This document shows, piece by piece, positions 52,784 to 60,830 of a stretch of 60,839 nucleotides of DNA. The DNA lies in NCBI RefSeq assembly GCF_006335115.1, contig NZ_VDMJ01000022.1, positions 1 to 60,839 on the forward strand, written 5' to 3'. The notes under the pieces are model-generated. The model worked only from the letters and a program-made list of their open reading frames with translations, ran no database searches and was not told the DNA's origin. The translations under genes were made by a program, and so were the position numbers. The stretch is from Streptomyces sp. NP160 (GTDB taxonomy: Bacteria; Actinomycetota; Actinomycetes; Actinomycetales; Quadrisphaeraceae). Numbering within the stretch: position 1 is the stretch's first letter; each line of letters begins with the position of its first letter.

Positions 52784-52812
52784 GGGTCCGGTCCTCTCGT
52801 GGGTGGTGGGTG

Positions 52813-54012
52813 TCAGGCGTCGACGTCGACGGTGGTGCCCGGCTGCTGCGCAGCGCGGGTGACCGCGTCGAGGACGCGCAGGTTGTGCAGGCCGTGGGAG
52901 AGCGGCAGCAGGGGTGGTGTCTCGCCGGTCCCGGCGACCTGCTCCAGGAACGCGCGGCACTGGAACGTGAAGAAGTCGTTCTGCCCGTGGCCGACGCTCG
53001 GGAAGTCCATCGCGAGCCCGCCCGCGACGTAGGGGTGCTCAGGTCCGACCAGCACCTGGCGGTAGCCGCCCAGGCCCTGCAGGGCGGAGTCGTCGGAGAC
53101 GAGCAGCTCGGCGGGGCGCTCGAGGTCGAAGACCGCAGCCCCGCGGTCGCAGAACACCGAGAAGCCGAGGCCGTTGGCGTGCCCGTGGGAGATGCGCGAG
53201 GCGGTCAGCGTGGCGGTGGCGCCAGAGGCGAGCGTGGCGGTGAAGCTCACGAGGTCCTCATTCTCCACGGGTGCGCGCTCGTCGGAGACGGCGCCCCTCG
53301 CGTGCCCGACGACGACGCCGAGGGGCGTCGGCCGCGAGGTGGTGACCGTGGTGAACGTCGTGCCCCGCACCGAGGTGACCGGGCCGCCGAGGAACTCGGC
53401 GAGGTCGACCAGATGGCTGCCGATGTCCGCCAGCGCCCCGGTGCCCGGGCCGCCGCGGTAGCGCCAGCTCATGGGGGCGTCGGGGTCGACGGCGTAGTCG
53501 CACCAGTAATGGCCGTCGACGTGCCGCAGCGCACCGATCGAGCCGCTGGACACGAGTCGCTGGACGGCGCTGATGGCGGGGGAGCGGCGGAAGGTGAAGC
53601 CCACGCCGGAGACCGACCCGTGCTCAGCGGCCGCGCGCTCGGCGGCGGCGACCATCGCCTCGGCGTCCTCGACGGAGGGCGCGAGGGGCTTCTCGCACAG
53701 CACGTGCTTCCCAGCAGCGAGAAGCCCCTCGACCACCTCGCGGTGCAGGGAGTTCGCCACCACCACGCTGACGGCGTCGACCTCGGGGTCCTCAGCCACC
53801 TCCTGCCAGCTGGTGACGGCCTTCGCGTACCCCCAGCGGCGGGCGACGGACTCCGCGAAGGGGGCGTGGGCGTCGGCGACCGCCACGAGGCGCACCTCGG
53901 GCAGGCCGCCGCCGTAGAGGGAGCCAGCGGCGCGGTAGCCCGCGACGTGGGCGCGGCCGGCCATGCCGGCGCCGATGACGGCGACACCGATCGAGGAGGG
54001 GGGAGTGGTCAT
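52813..54012 (-). CDS. Gfo/Idh/MocA family oxidoreductase
   Basis: 399 residues from ATG 54012, with AGAGAGG upstream. VAVIGAGMAGRAHVAGYRAAG, EKP in GKHVLCEKPLAPS, FTFRRSPAISAVQRLVSSG, WRYRGGPGTGALADIGSHLVDLAEFLGG, with catalytic D and H, and long C-terminal beta domain ending with FFTFQCRAFLEQVAG. Heads the unit with the isomerase, with a LacI operator 35 bp upstream. Confidence 0.88.
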   Translation of the reverse strand: MTTPPSSIGVAVIGAGMAGRAHVAGYRAAGSLYGGGLPEVRLVAVADAHAPFAESVARRWGYAKAVTSWQEVAEDPEVDAVSVVVANSLHREVVEGLLAAGKHVLCEKPLAPSVEDAEAMVAAAERAAAEHGSVSGVGFTFRRSPAISAVQRLVSSGSIGALRHVDGHYWCDYAVDPDAPMSWRYRGGPGTGALADIGSHLVDLAEFLGGPVTSVRGTTFTTVTTSRPTPLGVVVGHARGAVSDERAPVENEDLVSFTATLASGATATLTASRISHGHANGLGFSVFCDRGAAVFDLERPAELLVSDDSALQGLGGYRQVLVGPEHPYVAGGLAMDFPSVGHGQNDFFTFQCRAFLEQVAGTGETPPLLPLSHGLHNLRVLDAVTRAAQQPGTTVDVDA

Positions 54013-54046
54013 GGGCGTGCCTCTCTGCACCGGACTGAGCCAGCGT

Positions 54047-54060
54047 TTAAAACGCTTTAA
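54047..54060. promoter_or_regulatory. LacI-type operator in divergent promoter
   Basis: TTAAAACGCTTTAA is a near-perfect CG-centred palindrome (12 of 14 positions), overlapping AGCGTTTAAAACGCT (54042-54056). It lies between the divergent dehydrogenase (start 54012) and LacI gene (start 54110), so it can control both. Confidence 0.72.
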
Positions 54061-54109
54061 GACTCGGCTAGCATCACCACCGTCGCCGTCATCCGTCAAG
54101 GGGGTGGGT

Positions 54110-55132
54110 GTGTCGAGCAGCTCAGGACCCGGAGACCAGTCGCGCCGCCCCACGCTGGCCGACGTCGCCGCCCGTGCCGGGGTGTCCCCCGGCACGGCGT
54201 CGCTGGCGCTGCGCGGCGCCGCTGGCCCGAGCGCCGCCTCCGTGCAGCGGGTCCGCGCTGCGGCGGCGGACCTCGGCTACCGCGCGGACCGGGCCGCCAG
54301 CCGCCTGGCCGCTCGTCGCACGCGCCTGCTCGGGGTTGTCCTGACGATCCGCAACACCTTCCACGCCGAGCTCGCCGAGGCCCTGCAGGACGCCGCCGAC
54401 GACGCCGGCTACCAGGTGCTGCTGCACCCGGCCACGGAGCGGGCCGGGGAGTCAGGCGCTGTCGACGTCCTGCTCGACTCCCGCTGCGAGGCGCTGCTCC
54501 TGCTCGGCACCGAGCTGCCCGCCGACCAGCTCACGGCCCTGGACGCCCGGACGCCGGTGGTGCTCGTCGGCCGGCGGGCGCCCGGGCTCGACGTCGTCAG
54601 GGTCGACGAGGCGGACGGCACCGAGCTCGCCGTCGCGCACCTCGCCAACCTCGGGCACACCCGGCTCGCGCACGTCACCGGCGGGTCCGGTGAGGTGGCC
54701 GGGGAGCGCCGCGAGGGCTTCCTCGCAGCGGCCCTGCGGCGGGGGATCGGCACCACCGTGGTGGACGGCGCCTTCAGCGAGGACGCGGGCGCCGCAGCGG
54801 CGCCCGCCGTCCTCGCCAGCGGGGCGAGCGGCGTGCTCGCCGCCAACGACCGCGTGGCGCTCGGCCTGCTCGACGCGCTGCGCCGGACGGGCACTGACGT
54901 GCCGGGTGCGCTCTCGGTGGTCGGCTACGACGACAGCCCGCTCGCCCGACTGGGCCACGTGGGGCTGACGTCGGTGGGCCAGGACCCTCCGGCGCTCGCA
55001 GCCGCAGCCGTGCGCCTCGCGGTGGAGCGCCTCGACGGGGGGCGGGAGCAGCCGGTCGACGTCATCGTCGAGCCGCGCCTGCGCGTGCGCGCCACCACTG
55101 CCACCCGGGACGACGAGGAACGAGGACGATGA
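54110..55132 (+). CDS. LacI family transcriptional regulator
   Basis: 340 residues from GTG 54110, preceded by AAGGGGG. HTH is PTLADVAARAGVSPGTASLALRGAAGPSAASVQRVRAAAADLGY, hinge SRLAARRTRLLGVVLTIRNTFHAELAEALQDA. Effector domain has VAHLANLGHTRLAHVTGG, GVLAANDRVALGLLDAL and SVVGYDDSPLARL. Its stop overlaps the isomerase start (ATGA). Likely reads the operator at 54047. Confidence 0.92.
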   Translation: MSSSSGPGDQSRRPTLADVAARAGVSPGTASLALRGAAGPSAASVQRVRAAAADLGYRADRAASRLAARRTRLLGVVLTIRNTFHAELAEALQDAADDAGYQVLLHPATERAGESGAVDVLLDSRCEALLLLGTELPADQLTALDARTPVVLVGRRAPGLDVVRVDEADGTELAVAHLANLGHTRLAHVTGGSGEVAGERREGFLAAALRRGIGTTVVDGAFSEDAGAAAAPAVLASGASGVLAANDRVALGLLDALRRTGTDVPGALSVVGYDDSPLARLGHVGLTSVGQDPPALAAAAVRLAVERLDGGREQPVDVIVEPRLRVRATTATRDDEERGR

Positions 55133-55914
55133 GGCTGGCGGTCTGCGCGGAGATGGTCATGCTCGACGTGCCGTTCGAGCAGCGGGTGCGACGCATCACG
55201 GAGCTCGGGTTCGGCACCGTGCTGTGGGACTGGTGCGGCAAGGACCTGGGCGCGCTGGCGGCCCTGCGCGAGAGGGGTGCGTGGTACTCGTCGATGACCG
55301 GCTACCTCGAGGGCGCCCTGGCCGACGACGACGGTGCCGCGCGGCTGCTCGCCACCGCGCGCCAGTCGCTCAGGGCCGCCGAGCAACTGGGCGTCGAGAG
55401 GCTCAACGTGCACGGCACCGGGCTCGACGGTGACGGGCTGCCCGTCGTCCCCGTCGGCCCCGGTGGGGCGACGCCCACCATGTGGCTGCGCGCCGTGCGC
55501 ACCCTCGAGGCGCTCGCGGCGCTGGGGGAGGAGCACGGGCGGGTCTTCGTGCTGGAGAACCTCAACACCGCCGTCGACCACCCTGGTGTGCCCTTCGCCA
55601 GGGCCGCGGACACGATCGCCCTGGTGGAGGCGGTGGCTTCGCCCTTCCTGCGCCTGAACCTCGACCTCTACCACGCCCAGATTGGTGAGGGGAACCTCGT
55701 CCAGCTCGTGGAGCGCGCCCTGCCGCTCGTCGGCGAGGTGCAGGTGGCCGACGTGCCCGGTCGGTGTCAACCGGGCACCGGTGAGGTGCACTACCCGGCT
55801 GTGGCTGCGGCGCTGCACCGCCTGGGCTACGACGGGGTCGTGGCGCTGGAGGCGTTCGCCCGTGGGGATGACGAGGCCGCGCTGGAGGACTTCCGCCGGG
55901 CGTTCACCCCCTGA
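55129..55914 (+). CDS. hydroxypyruvate isomerase-like TIM-barrel protein
   Basis: 261 residues. MRLAVCAEMVMLDVPFEQRVRRITELGFGTVLWDW, LNVHGTGLDGDGLP, RVFVLENLNTAVDHPGVPFARAADTIALVEAVASPFLRLNLDLYHAQIGEGNL, and HYPAVAAALHRLGYDGVVALEAF. The E, D, H and E residues fit the Hyi/xylose-isomerase-like metal site. Hyi interconverts hydroxypyruvate and tartronate semialdehyde; related enzymes act on other 2-keto sugars. Coupled to the LacI gene (ATGA); its end overlaps the convergent transporter by 11 bp. Confidence 0.85.
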   Translation: MRLAVCAEMVMLDVPFEQRVRRITELGFGTVLWDWCGKDLGALAALRERGAWYSSMTGYLEGALADDDGAARLLATARQSLRAAEQLGVERLNVHGTGLDGDGLPVVPVGPGGATPTMWLRAVRTLEALAALGEEHGRVFVLENLNTAVDHPGVPFARAADTIALVEAVASPFLRLNLDLYHAQIGEGNLVQLVERALPLVGEVQVADVPGRCQPGTGEVHYPAVAAALHRLGYDGVVALEAFARGDDEAALEDFRRAFTP

Positions 55915-57346
55915 CCGGCGGCTGGACCGCGGGCAGGCCGCCCGCCGGTGTGCGCAGGTGCTCTTCCAGCGACTCCAGCGTGTGCCCCCTCGTCTCAGGG
56001 GCGCACCGGAGGACGAAGAACAGGGACGCGACGTTGACCGCGGCGAAGAGCAGGAACGTCGTGGTCGTGCCCAGGGCCTCGGTGGTCGGCTCGAAGGCGA
56101 AGGAGATGGCCCCGTTGACGACCCACAGCACGAACACGGACAGGCCCATGGCGAAGCCGCGGACGGCCAGCGGGAAGATCTCCGAGAGCATGAGCCAGAT
56201 GCCGGTGCCGATGAAGCACTGGACGAAGGCGACGAAGACCAGCATCGCGCCGAGGATGACGAAGCTGCGCGCGGTCGACTGGGGCAGCAGGAAGACGAGG
56301 GCGAGCACCACCTGCGACCCGACGACGCCGGCGAAGCCGGTGAGCAGCATGCGCCGGCGGCTGACGAAGCCGAGCAGCCAGATGCCGAGCAGCGTCATGG
56401 TCACCGAGGTCACGCCGATGGCGATGGTGGAGACCAGGGCGACCTGGTCGCCCAGGCCGGTGTCGGCGAGGATCTGCGTCCCGTAGTAGTTGACGGTGTT
56501 GATGCCGGTGGCCTGCTGGACGGCGGCGAGCCCGACGCCAATCCACAGGAGCCGGCGCATCCACGGGTTCTCGCGCAGCACGGCCCTGATGGTCGTCCGC
56601 GCCGCCGCCCTGTCCTCGGTGGCCAGGTGCGCGATCTCCGTGAGCTCGCGGTCAGCCTCGGCGGCCGGGCGGCTGCGGAGCAGCACGGCGTGCGCCTCGT
56701 CGGTGCGCCCGCGCAGGGCCAGCCAGCGCGGCGACTCCGGCAGCACCAGCATGCCCACGAGCAGCCCCACCGCCGGCACGGCGGCGACGCCGAGCATCAC
56801 GCGCCAGTTGCCGGGGTGGTCCACGAGGGCGCCGATGGCGGCGTTGGTGGCGAACGCGAGGAGCTGTCCGGTGACGATCATCAGCTCGTTGATGGTGACG
56901 ATGCGGGCGCGCTTCTCGGCGGGGGCCATCTCGGCCAGGTAGACCGGGCAGATCACCGCGGCGGCGCCGACGCCGAGGCCCAGCACCAGGCGGGAGGCCA
57001 CCAGCACGCCGAACCCCGGGGCGAGGGCGCAGCCCAGGGCCCCCAGCAGGAAGACGACCCCGCAGAGCAGCAGGGTGGTGCGCCGCCCGATGCGGTCCGC
57101 GATCCGGCCGGCGAACAGCGCGCCGAGCGCAGCACCCGGCAGCAGCAGGACGGTGACCACCGTCGCCGTCTGCACGGTGGTGAGCCCCAGGTCGTCAGGC
57201 ATGGTCAGCAGCGCACCGGCGATGACGCCGGTGTCGTAGCCGAACAGCAGGCCACCGAGGGTGGCGATGGCGGTCAGGCGCACCAGGAAGGCGCCGTGAC
57301 CGGTGCCGGGCCCCTGCGGGCCCCGTCGGGCGGACATCGTCGTCAT
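55904..57346 (-). CDS. sugar porter family MFS transporter (IolT-like)
   Basis: 480 residues, twelve membrane helices. LGGLLFGYDTGVIAGAL begins helix 1, and the GRIADRIGRRTTLL motif follows helix 2. The PESPRWLALRGRTDEAHAVLLRS signature sits before the central loop, QQATGINTVNYYGTQILADTGL is the sugar-binding helix 7, and CAPETRGHTLESLEEHL ends the protein: all hallmarks of the sugar porter family that includes myo-inositol transporters. ATG 57346 has AGGGAG 5 nt upstream. Site B of the GntR motif lies 93 bp upstream. Probably imports the inositol or sugar processed by this locus. Confidence 0.9.
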   Translation of the reverse strand: MTTMSARRGPQGPGTGHGAFLVRLTAIATLGGLLFGYDTGVIAGALLTMPDDLGLTTVQTATVVTVLLLPGAALGALFAGRIADRIGRRTTLLLCGVVFLLGALGCALAPGFGVLVASRLVLGLGVGAAAVICPVYLAEMAPAEKRARIVTINELMIVTGQLLAFATNAAIGALVDHPGNWRVMLGVAAVPAVGLLVGMLVLPESPRWLALRGRTDEAHAVLLRSRPAAEADRELTEIAHLATEDRAAARTTIRAVLRENPWMRRLLWIGVGLAAVQQATGINTVNYYGTQILADTGLGDQVALVSTIAIGVTSVTMTLLGIWLLGFVSRRRMLLTGFAGVVGSQVVLALVFLLPQSTARSFVILGAMLVFVAFVQCFIGTGIWLMLSEIFPLAVRGFAMGLSVFVLWVVNGAISFAFEPTTEALGTTTTFLLFAAVNVASLFFVLRCAPETRGHTLESLEEHLRTPAGGLPAVQPPVRG

Positions 57347-57438
57347 GGCGCTCCCTCGCGCATCGGCTCGGGCGCTGGGCGCCCCGGCGCCGCCGGGCCC
57401 GGGGCGCCAGCGGCAAGAGGGACCGTACGTCGCCGTAT

Positions 57439-57458
57439 TTGTCAGGTCAACCCGTCAA
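57439..57458. promoter_or_regulatory. putative GntR operator, site B
   Basis: TTGTCAGGTCAACCCGTCAA, differing from site A (49224) at two positions, upstream of the MFS transporter. Confidence 0.6.
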
Positions 57459-57470
57459 AGTGGACCAGGG

Positions 57471-57881
57471 TCAGGACGGCTCGGCCTCGGCCTTGACCAC
57501 GACCACGGGGCAGGGGGCGTGGAGCAGGACCTGCTGCGCGGTGCTGCCGAGCAGCAGCTTGGAGACCATTGACCGCGGTCGCAGCCCGATGACGATGCAC
57601 CGCGCCCCCACCTCCGCCGCCACGTCCAGGAGCGCTTCCGCGGGCTCGTGGCGCGGTTCCTGCCGCACCTCGGCCCGCACCCCGGACTCCTCCAGCGTGC
57701 GGCGCAGCACCTCCAGGTGGGTGTCCTCCACGAGGGCCGGCCCCTCGGGGGCGCCGGTGCCGCGGGCGCTGTCGGTGTTGACGACGACGAGGGGGGCGCC
57801 GAAGGCCCTCGCGTGCTCGATGCCCGCCTCGACTGCGGCGCGGCCGATGCTGCTGGGGACGTATCCGACGACGACGGTCAC
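57471..57881 (-). CDS. universal stress protein (UspA family)
   Basis: 136 residues. MTVVVGYVPSSIGRAAVEAGIEHARAFGAPLVVVN begins the Rossmann-like fold. The end, IVIGLRPRSMVSKLLLGSTAQQVLLHAPCPVVVVK, has the G-x2-G-x9-G-S/T ATP-binding pattern with the first G replaced. GTG start with GAGGAG 6 nt upstream. In line with the GntR gene (20 bp), so co-transcribed. Usp genes inside sugar clusters are common in actinobacteria; role not specific. Confidence 0.88.
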   Translation of the reverse strand: MTVVVGYVPSSIGRAAVEAGIEHARAFGAPLVVVNTDSARGTGAPEGPALVEDTHLEVLRRTLEESGVRAEVRQEPRHEPAEALLDVAAEVGARCIVIGLRPRSMVSKLLLGSTAQQVLLHAPCPVVVVKAEAEPS

Positions 57882-57901
57882 GGGGTTCTCCTCGGTGGTG
57901 G

Positions 57902-58663
57902 TCAGCGGTCGACGAGGGTGGTCTCGAAGGCGTAGCGCGAGGCGCGGTAGACGTGGTCGCCCACCTCGATGACCGAGCCGGCGTCGTCGTAGGCGGTGCG
58001 GTGCATGGTGACCAGCGCTGCGCGAGGGCGCTCGTGCAGGAGCCGCGCCTCGGCGGCGGTGGCCAGGCGGGCCCCGACGCTCTGGCGGGCCACGCGGAAC
58101 TGCACGCCCCGGGCCCGCATCACCTCGTAGAGGCCCTCGGTCTCGAGCTGCTCGCGGGTCGGCGCGCTCGCGGCGGGGATGTGGTTGGTCAGGATGGCCA
58201 GCGGCTCGTCGTCGGCCGAGCGCAGCCGCCGCACCGTCACCACGTCCGTCCCGGGGGCGATGCCGAGGGCCTCGGCCAGCTCGTGCGGTGCGGGGGCGAC
58301 GTCGTAGTCGAGGACCTCGGTGCTGGGCGTGCGGCCGCTGCGGGCGAGGTCGTCGTGGAGGCTGGTCAGCGCCATCGACCTGTTGACGTGCGGGTGCACC
58401 ACCTGGGTGCCGACGCCGCGCCGCCTCACGAGCAGGCCCTTGTCGACCAGCTCCTGCAGGGCCTGCCGCATGGTCGGCCGGGACAGGCCGAGGCGCTCGG
58501 CCAGGGCGACCTCGTTCTCCAGGCGCGAGCCGGGCGGCAGCGTGCCGTCCGAGATCGCCCCCCGCAGCAGCTCGGCCAGCTGGTGGTAGAGCGGGACCGG
58601 GCTGGACCTGTCGATCCCCCGCGCGAGCATCCCGGCGAGGTCGGGCGCGGCGGTGCTGCTCAT
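57902..58663 (-). CDS. GntR family regulator (HutC/UTRA type)
   Basis: 253 residues. Winged HTH (about 20-85): VPLYHQLAELLRGAISDGTLPPGSRLENEVALAERLGLSRPTMRQALQELVDKGLLVRRRGVGTQV. UTRA effector domain (about 105-250): LTSLHDDLARSGRTPSTEVLDYDVAPA, DVVTVRRLRSADDEPLAILTNHIP and VIEVGDHVYRASRYAF. Divergent from iolC with site C between. It is the likely reader of the three TTGTCAGG sites and so may be the regulator of the inositol regulon (IolR-like in role). Confidence 0.92.
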   Translation of the reverse strand: MSSTAAPDLAGMLARGIDRSSPVPLYHQLAELLRGAISDGTLPPGSRLENEVALAERLGLSRPTMRQALQELVDKGLLVRRRGVGTQVVHPHVNRSMALTSLHDDLARSGRTPSTEVLDYDVAPAPHELAEALGIAPGTDVVTVRRLRSADDEPLAILTNHIPAASAPTREQLETEGLYEVMRARGVQFRVARQSVGARLATAAEARLLHERPRAALVTMHRTAYDDAGSVIEVGDHVYRASRYAFETTLVDR

Positions 58664-58738
58664 GGACGCATCATCGCAGGCCGACCCGTCGGCGAACAGC
58701 CTCTTCCGCCGTTCGCGCTCTGGACGATCGGAAGACCG

Positions 58739-58760
58739 TATGTCAGGACAACACTTGACA
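58739..58760. promoter_or_regulatory. putative GntR operator, site C, with TTGACA
   Basis: TATGTCAGGACAACACTTGACA: inverted TGTCA...TGACA in the divergent gap between the GntR gene and iolC. It shares TGTCAGG-CA with sites A and B. Its final TTGACA (58755-58760) also matches a -35 hexamer, so binding would block the iolC promoter. A matching -10 is not clear. Confidence 0.6.
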
Positions 58761-58883
58761 GGCGACCGTCGGCGGGAGCAGTGTCGTCACCGGCGGTGCT
58801 GCCGCCCCCGGATCCCGGGGGTCGTCCTGCGCGCCCGCCCCCCGCACCGCACCACCCAGCCGCACGACGACGTGGAGGTCTCC

Positions 58884-59897
58884 GTGAGCACGCCCGCCAC
58901 CGCCCCCGAGGTGCTGGTCGTCGGACGCTGCGGCGTCGACGTCTACCCCCTCCAGACCGGTGTGGGCCTCGAGGACGTCGAGACCTTCGGCAAGTTCCTC
59001 GGCGGCAGCGCCGCCAACGTGGCCGTGGCCGCGGCCCGGCTCGGACGCCGCCCCGCCCTGCTCTCCGGCGTCGGGGACGACCCCTTCGGCCGGTTCGTGC
59101 GCCGCTCCCTGCGCGAGCTCGGCGTCGACGACTCCCTGGTGGTCACCGACGCCGACCTCCTCACACCGGTGACGTTCTGCGAGATCTTCCCCCCGGACCA
59201 CTTCCCGATCTTCTTCTACCGCCGGCCGACGGCCCCCGACCTCCAGCTCGCGGCCGACGCCCTCGACCTCGGCGCGGTGACCGGCGCCGACCTGCTGTGG
59301 GTCACGCTGACCGGCCTGTCGGAGGAGCCCAGCCGCTCGGCGCACCACGCCGCGCTGGAGGCGCGCAGCGCCGCGGCGCCCTCGGGCGCGCGGCCCCGTC
59401 ACGCCGTCCTCGACCTCGACTACCGCCCCGACTTCTGGGCGGGTGCCGGCGGCGCCGAGGCCGCCCGCGAGCAGGCGCAGCGCGCCCTGGCCCACGTCAG
59501 CGTCGCCGTCGGCAACCGCGAGGAGTGCTGGGTGGCCACGGGGGAGGAGGACGCCGGAGCGGCCGCCGACGCCCTGCTCGACCTCGGGGTGGATCTGGCC
59601 GTGGTCAAGCAGGGGCCACGGGGGGTCCTCGGCGCCACGCGGGGCGAGCGCGTCGTCGTCCCCGCCACACCGGTGGACGTCGTCAACGGCCTCGGTGCTG
59701 GCGACGCCTTCGGCGGGTCCCTCATCCACGGGCTGCTCGCGGACCTGCCCCTGGGGGAGCTGCTGGCCCGGTGCAACGCCGCCGGCGCCATCGTCGCGTC
59801 GCGCCTGGAGTGCTCGACGGCCATGCCCACGGCGGCCGAGATCGCCGCACACGTCACCGCCCACACCCGCGCCGCTGAGGAGTCTCCCCGTGCCTGA
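58884..59897 (+). CDS. iolC: 5-dehydro-2-deoxygluconokinase (IolC), PfkB family
   Basis: 337 residues from GTG 58884, with GGAGGT 6 nt upstream. EVLVVGRCGVDVYPLQTGVGLEDVETFGKFLGGSAANVAVAAARLG is the IolC-type start, LTPVTFCEIFPPDHFPIFFYR the substrate lid, HAVLDLDYRPDFW and VAVGNREECWVATGEE follow, and NGLGAGDAFGGSLIHGLL is the PfkB ATP/catalytic motif with the base Asp. It phosphorylates 5-dehydro-2-deoxygluconate in inositol breakdown. Overlaps the aldolase gene by 8 nt. Confidence 0.93.
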   Translation: MSTPATAPEVLVVGRCGVDVYPLQTGVGLEDVETFGKFLGGSAANVAVAAARLGRRPALLSGVGDDPFGRFVRRSLRELGVDDSLVVTDADLLTPVTFCEIFPPDHFPIFFYRRPTAPDLQLAADALDLGAVTGADLLWVTLTGLSEEPSRSAHHAALEARSAAAPSGARPRHAVLDLDYRPDFWAGAGGAEAAREQAQRALAHVSVAVGNREECWVATGEEDAGAAADALLDLGVDLAVVKQGPRGVLGATRGERVVVPATPVDVVNGLGAGDAFGGSLIHGLLADLPLGELLARCNAAGAIVASRLECSTAMPTAAEIAAHVTAHTRAAEESPRA

Positions 59898-60807
59898 CAC
59901 CCGGACCCAGGCCCCCGTCGTGCCGTCACCGCGGGCGCGCACCTACGCCGAGGTCACCGAGCTGCGCGCACGCCACCCCGAGGCCGTCGCCGCCGCCCTC
60001 GCCGACCGGGTCCGCCGCCCGACCTTCGTGCCCGAGGACGGCCGCCTCATGGTGGTCGCCGCCGACCACCCCGCCCGCGGGGCGCTCTCGGCGCGCGGGC
60101 GCGCCGACGCCATGGCCAGCCGGACCGAGCTGCTCGACAGGCTGCGCACCGCCCTGGCCCGCCCCGGCGTCGACGGCCTGCTCGCCACCGCCGACATCGC
60201 CGAGGACCTGCTCCTCCTCGGCGCCCTGGAGGACAAGGTGGTCATCGCCTCCATGAACCGCGGCGGCCTGGCCGGCTCGGTCTTCGAGCTGGACGACCGC
60301 ATGACCGCCTACGACGTTCCCGGCATCGTGGAGTCCGGCTTCGACGCCGGGAAGATGCTCCTGCGCATCGACAAGGACGACCCCGGCTCGCTCGCCACCA
60401 TGGAGGCGTGCGCCAAGGCGGTCACCGAGCTCAACCGCGCCGGCAAGGTGGCCATGGTGGAGCCCTTCGTCAGCTCCAGGGACGGGCGGAAGGTGGTCAA
60501 CGACCTGTCGCCCGAGGGCGTCATCACCTCCATCCACGTCGGCCAGGGCATCGGAGCCGCCTCTGCGCGCACCTGGCTGAAGCTGCCGGTGGTCGACGAC
60601 ATGGAGCGGGTCATGGAGGCCACGACGCTGCCGACGCTCATCCTCGGCGGCGACCCGGTCACTGCTCCCGAGGCCACGTACCAGACCTGGCAGAAGGCCC
60701 TGTCCCTCCCCGCGGTGCGGGGGCTGGTCGTCGGCCGCGCCCTGCTGTTCCCCCCCGACGACGACGTCGCCGCAGCCGTCGACACCGCCGTCTCGCTCGT
60801 CCGCTGA
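59890..60807 (+). CDS. Cgl0158-type beta/alpha-barrel aldolase of inositol catabolism
   Basis: 305 residues from GTG 59890, with GAGGAG 7 nt upstream. RLMVVAADHPARGALSARG, GVDGLLATADIAEDLLLLGALEDKVVIASMNRGGL, ESGFDAGKMLLRID, VAMVEPFVSS and PTLILGGDPVTAPEATYQTWQKAL with RGLVVGRALLFPPDDD. This is the family, resembling deoxyribose-phosphate aldolase/LacD, found directly after iolC in actinobacteria. It probably cleaves 5-dehydro-2-deoxygluconate-6-phosphate to malonate semialdehyde and dihydroxyacetone phosphate, replacing IolJ. Chemistry is inferred from context. Confidence 0.88.
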   Translation: MPDTRTQAPVVPSPRARTYAEVTELRARHPEAVAAALADRVRRPTFVPEDGRLMVVAADHPARGALSARGRADAMASRTELLDRLRTALARPGVDGLLATADIAEDLLLLGALEDKVVIASMNRGGLAGSVFELDDRMTAYDVPGIVESGFDAGKMLLRIDKDDPGSLATMEACAKAVTELNRAGKVAMVEPFVSSRDGRKVVNDLSPEGVITSIHVGQGIGAASARTWLKLPVVDDMERVMEATTLPTLILGGDPVTAPEATYQTWQKALSLPAVRGLVVGRALLFPPDDDVAAAVDTAVSLVR

Positions 60808-60830
60808 CCCCCACTGCCCGGAGGACCCCC

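Noticed and set aside
55682-59878. Open frames of 600 or more codons opposite the MFS transporter and across the GntR-iolC region
   Set aside because: Composition is dominated by H, R, G, A and Q, there are no motifs, and they conflict with the transporter, GntR and IolC genes.
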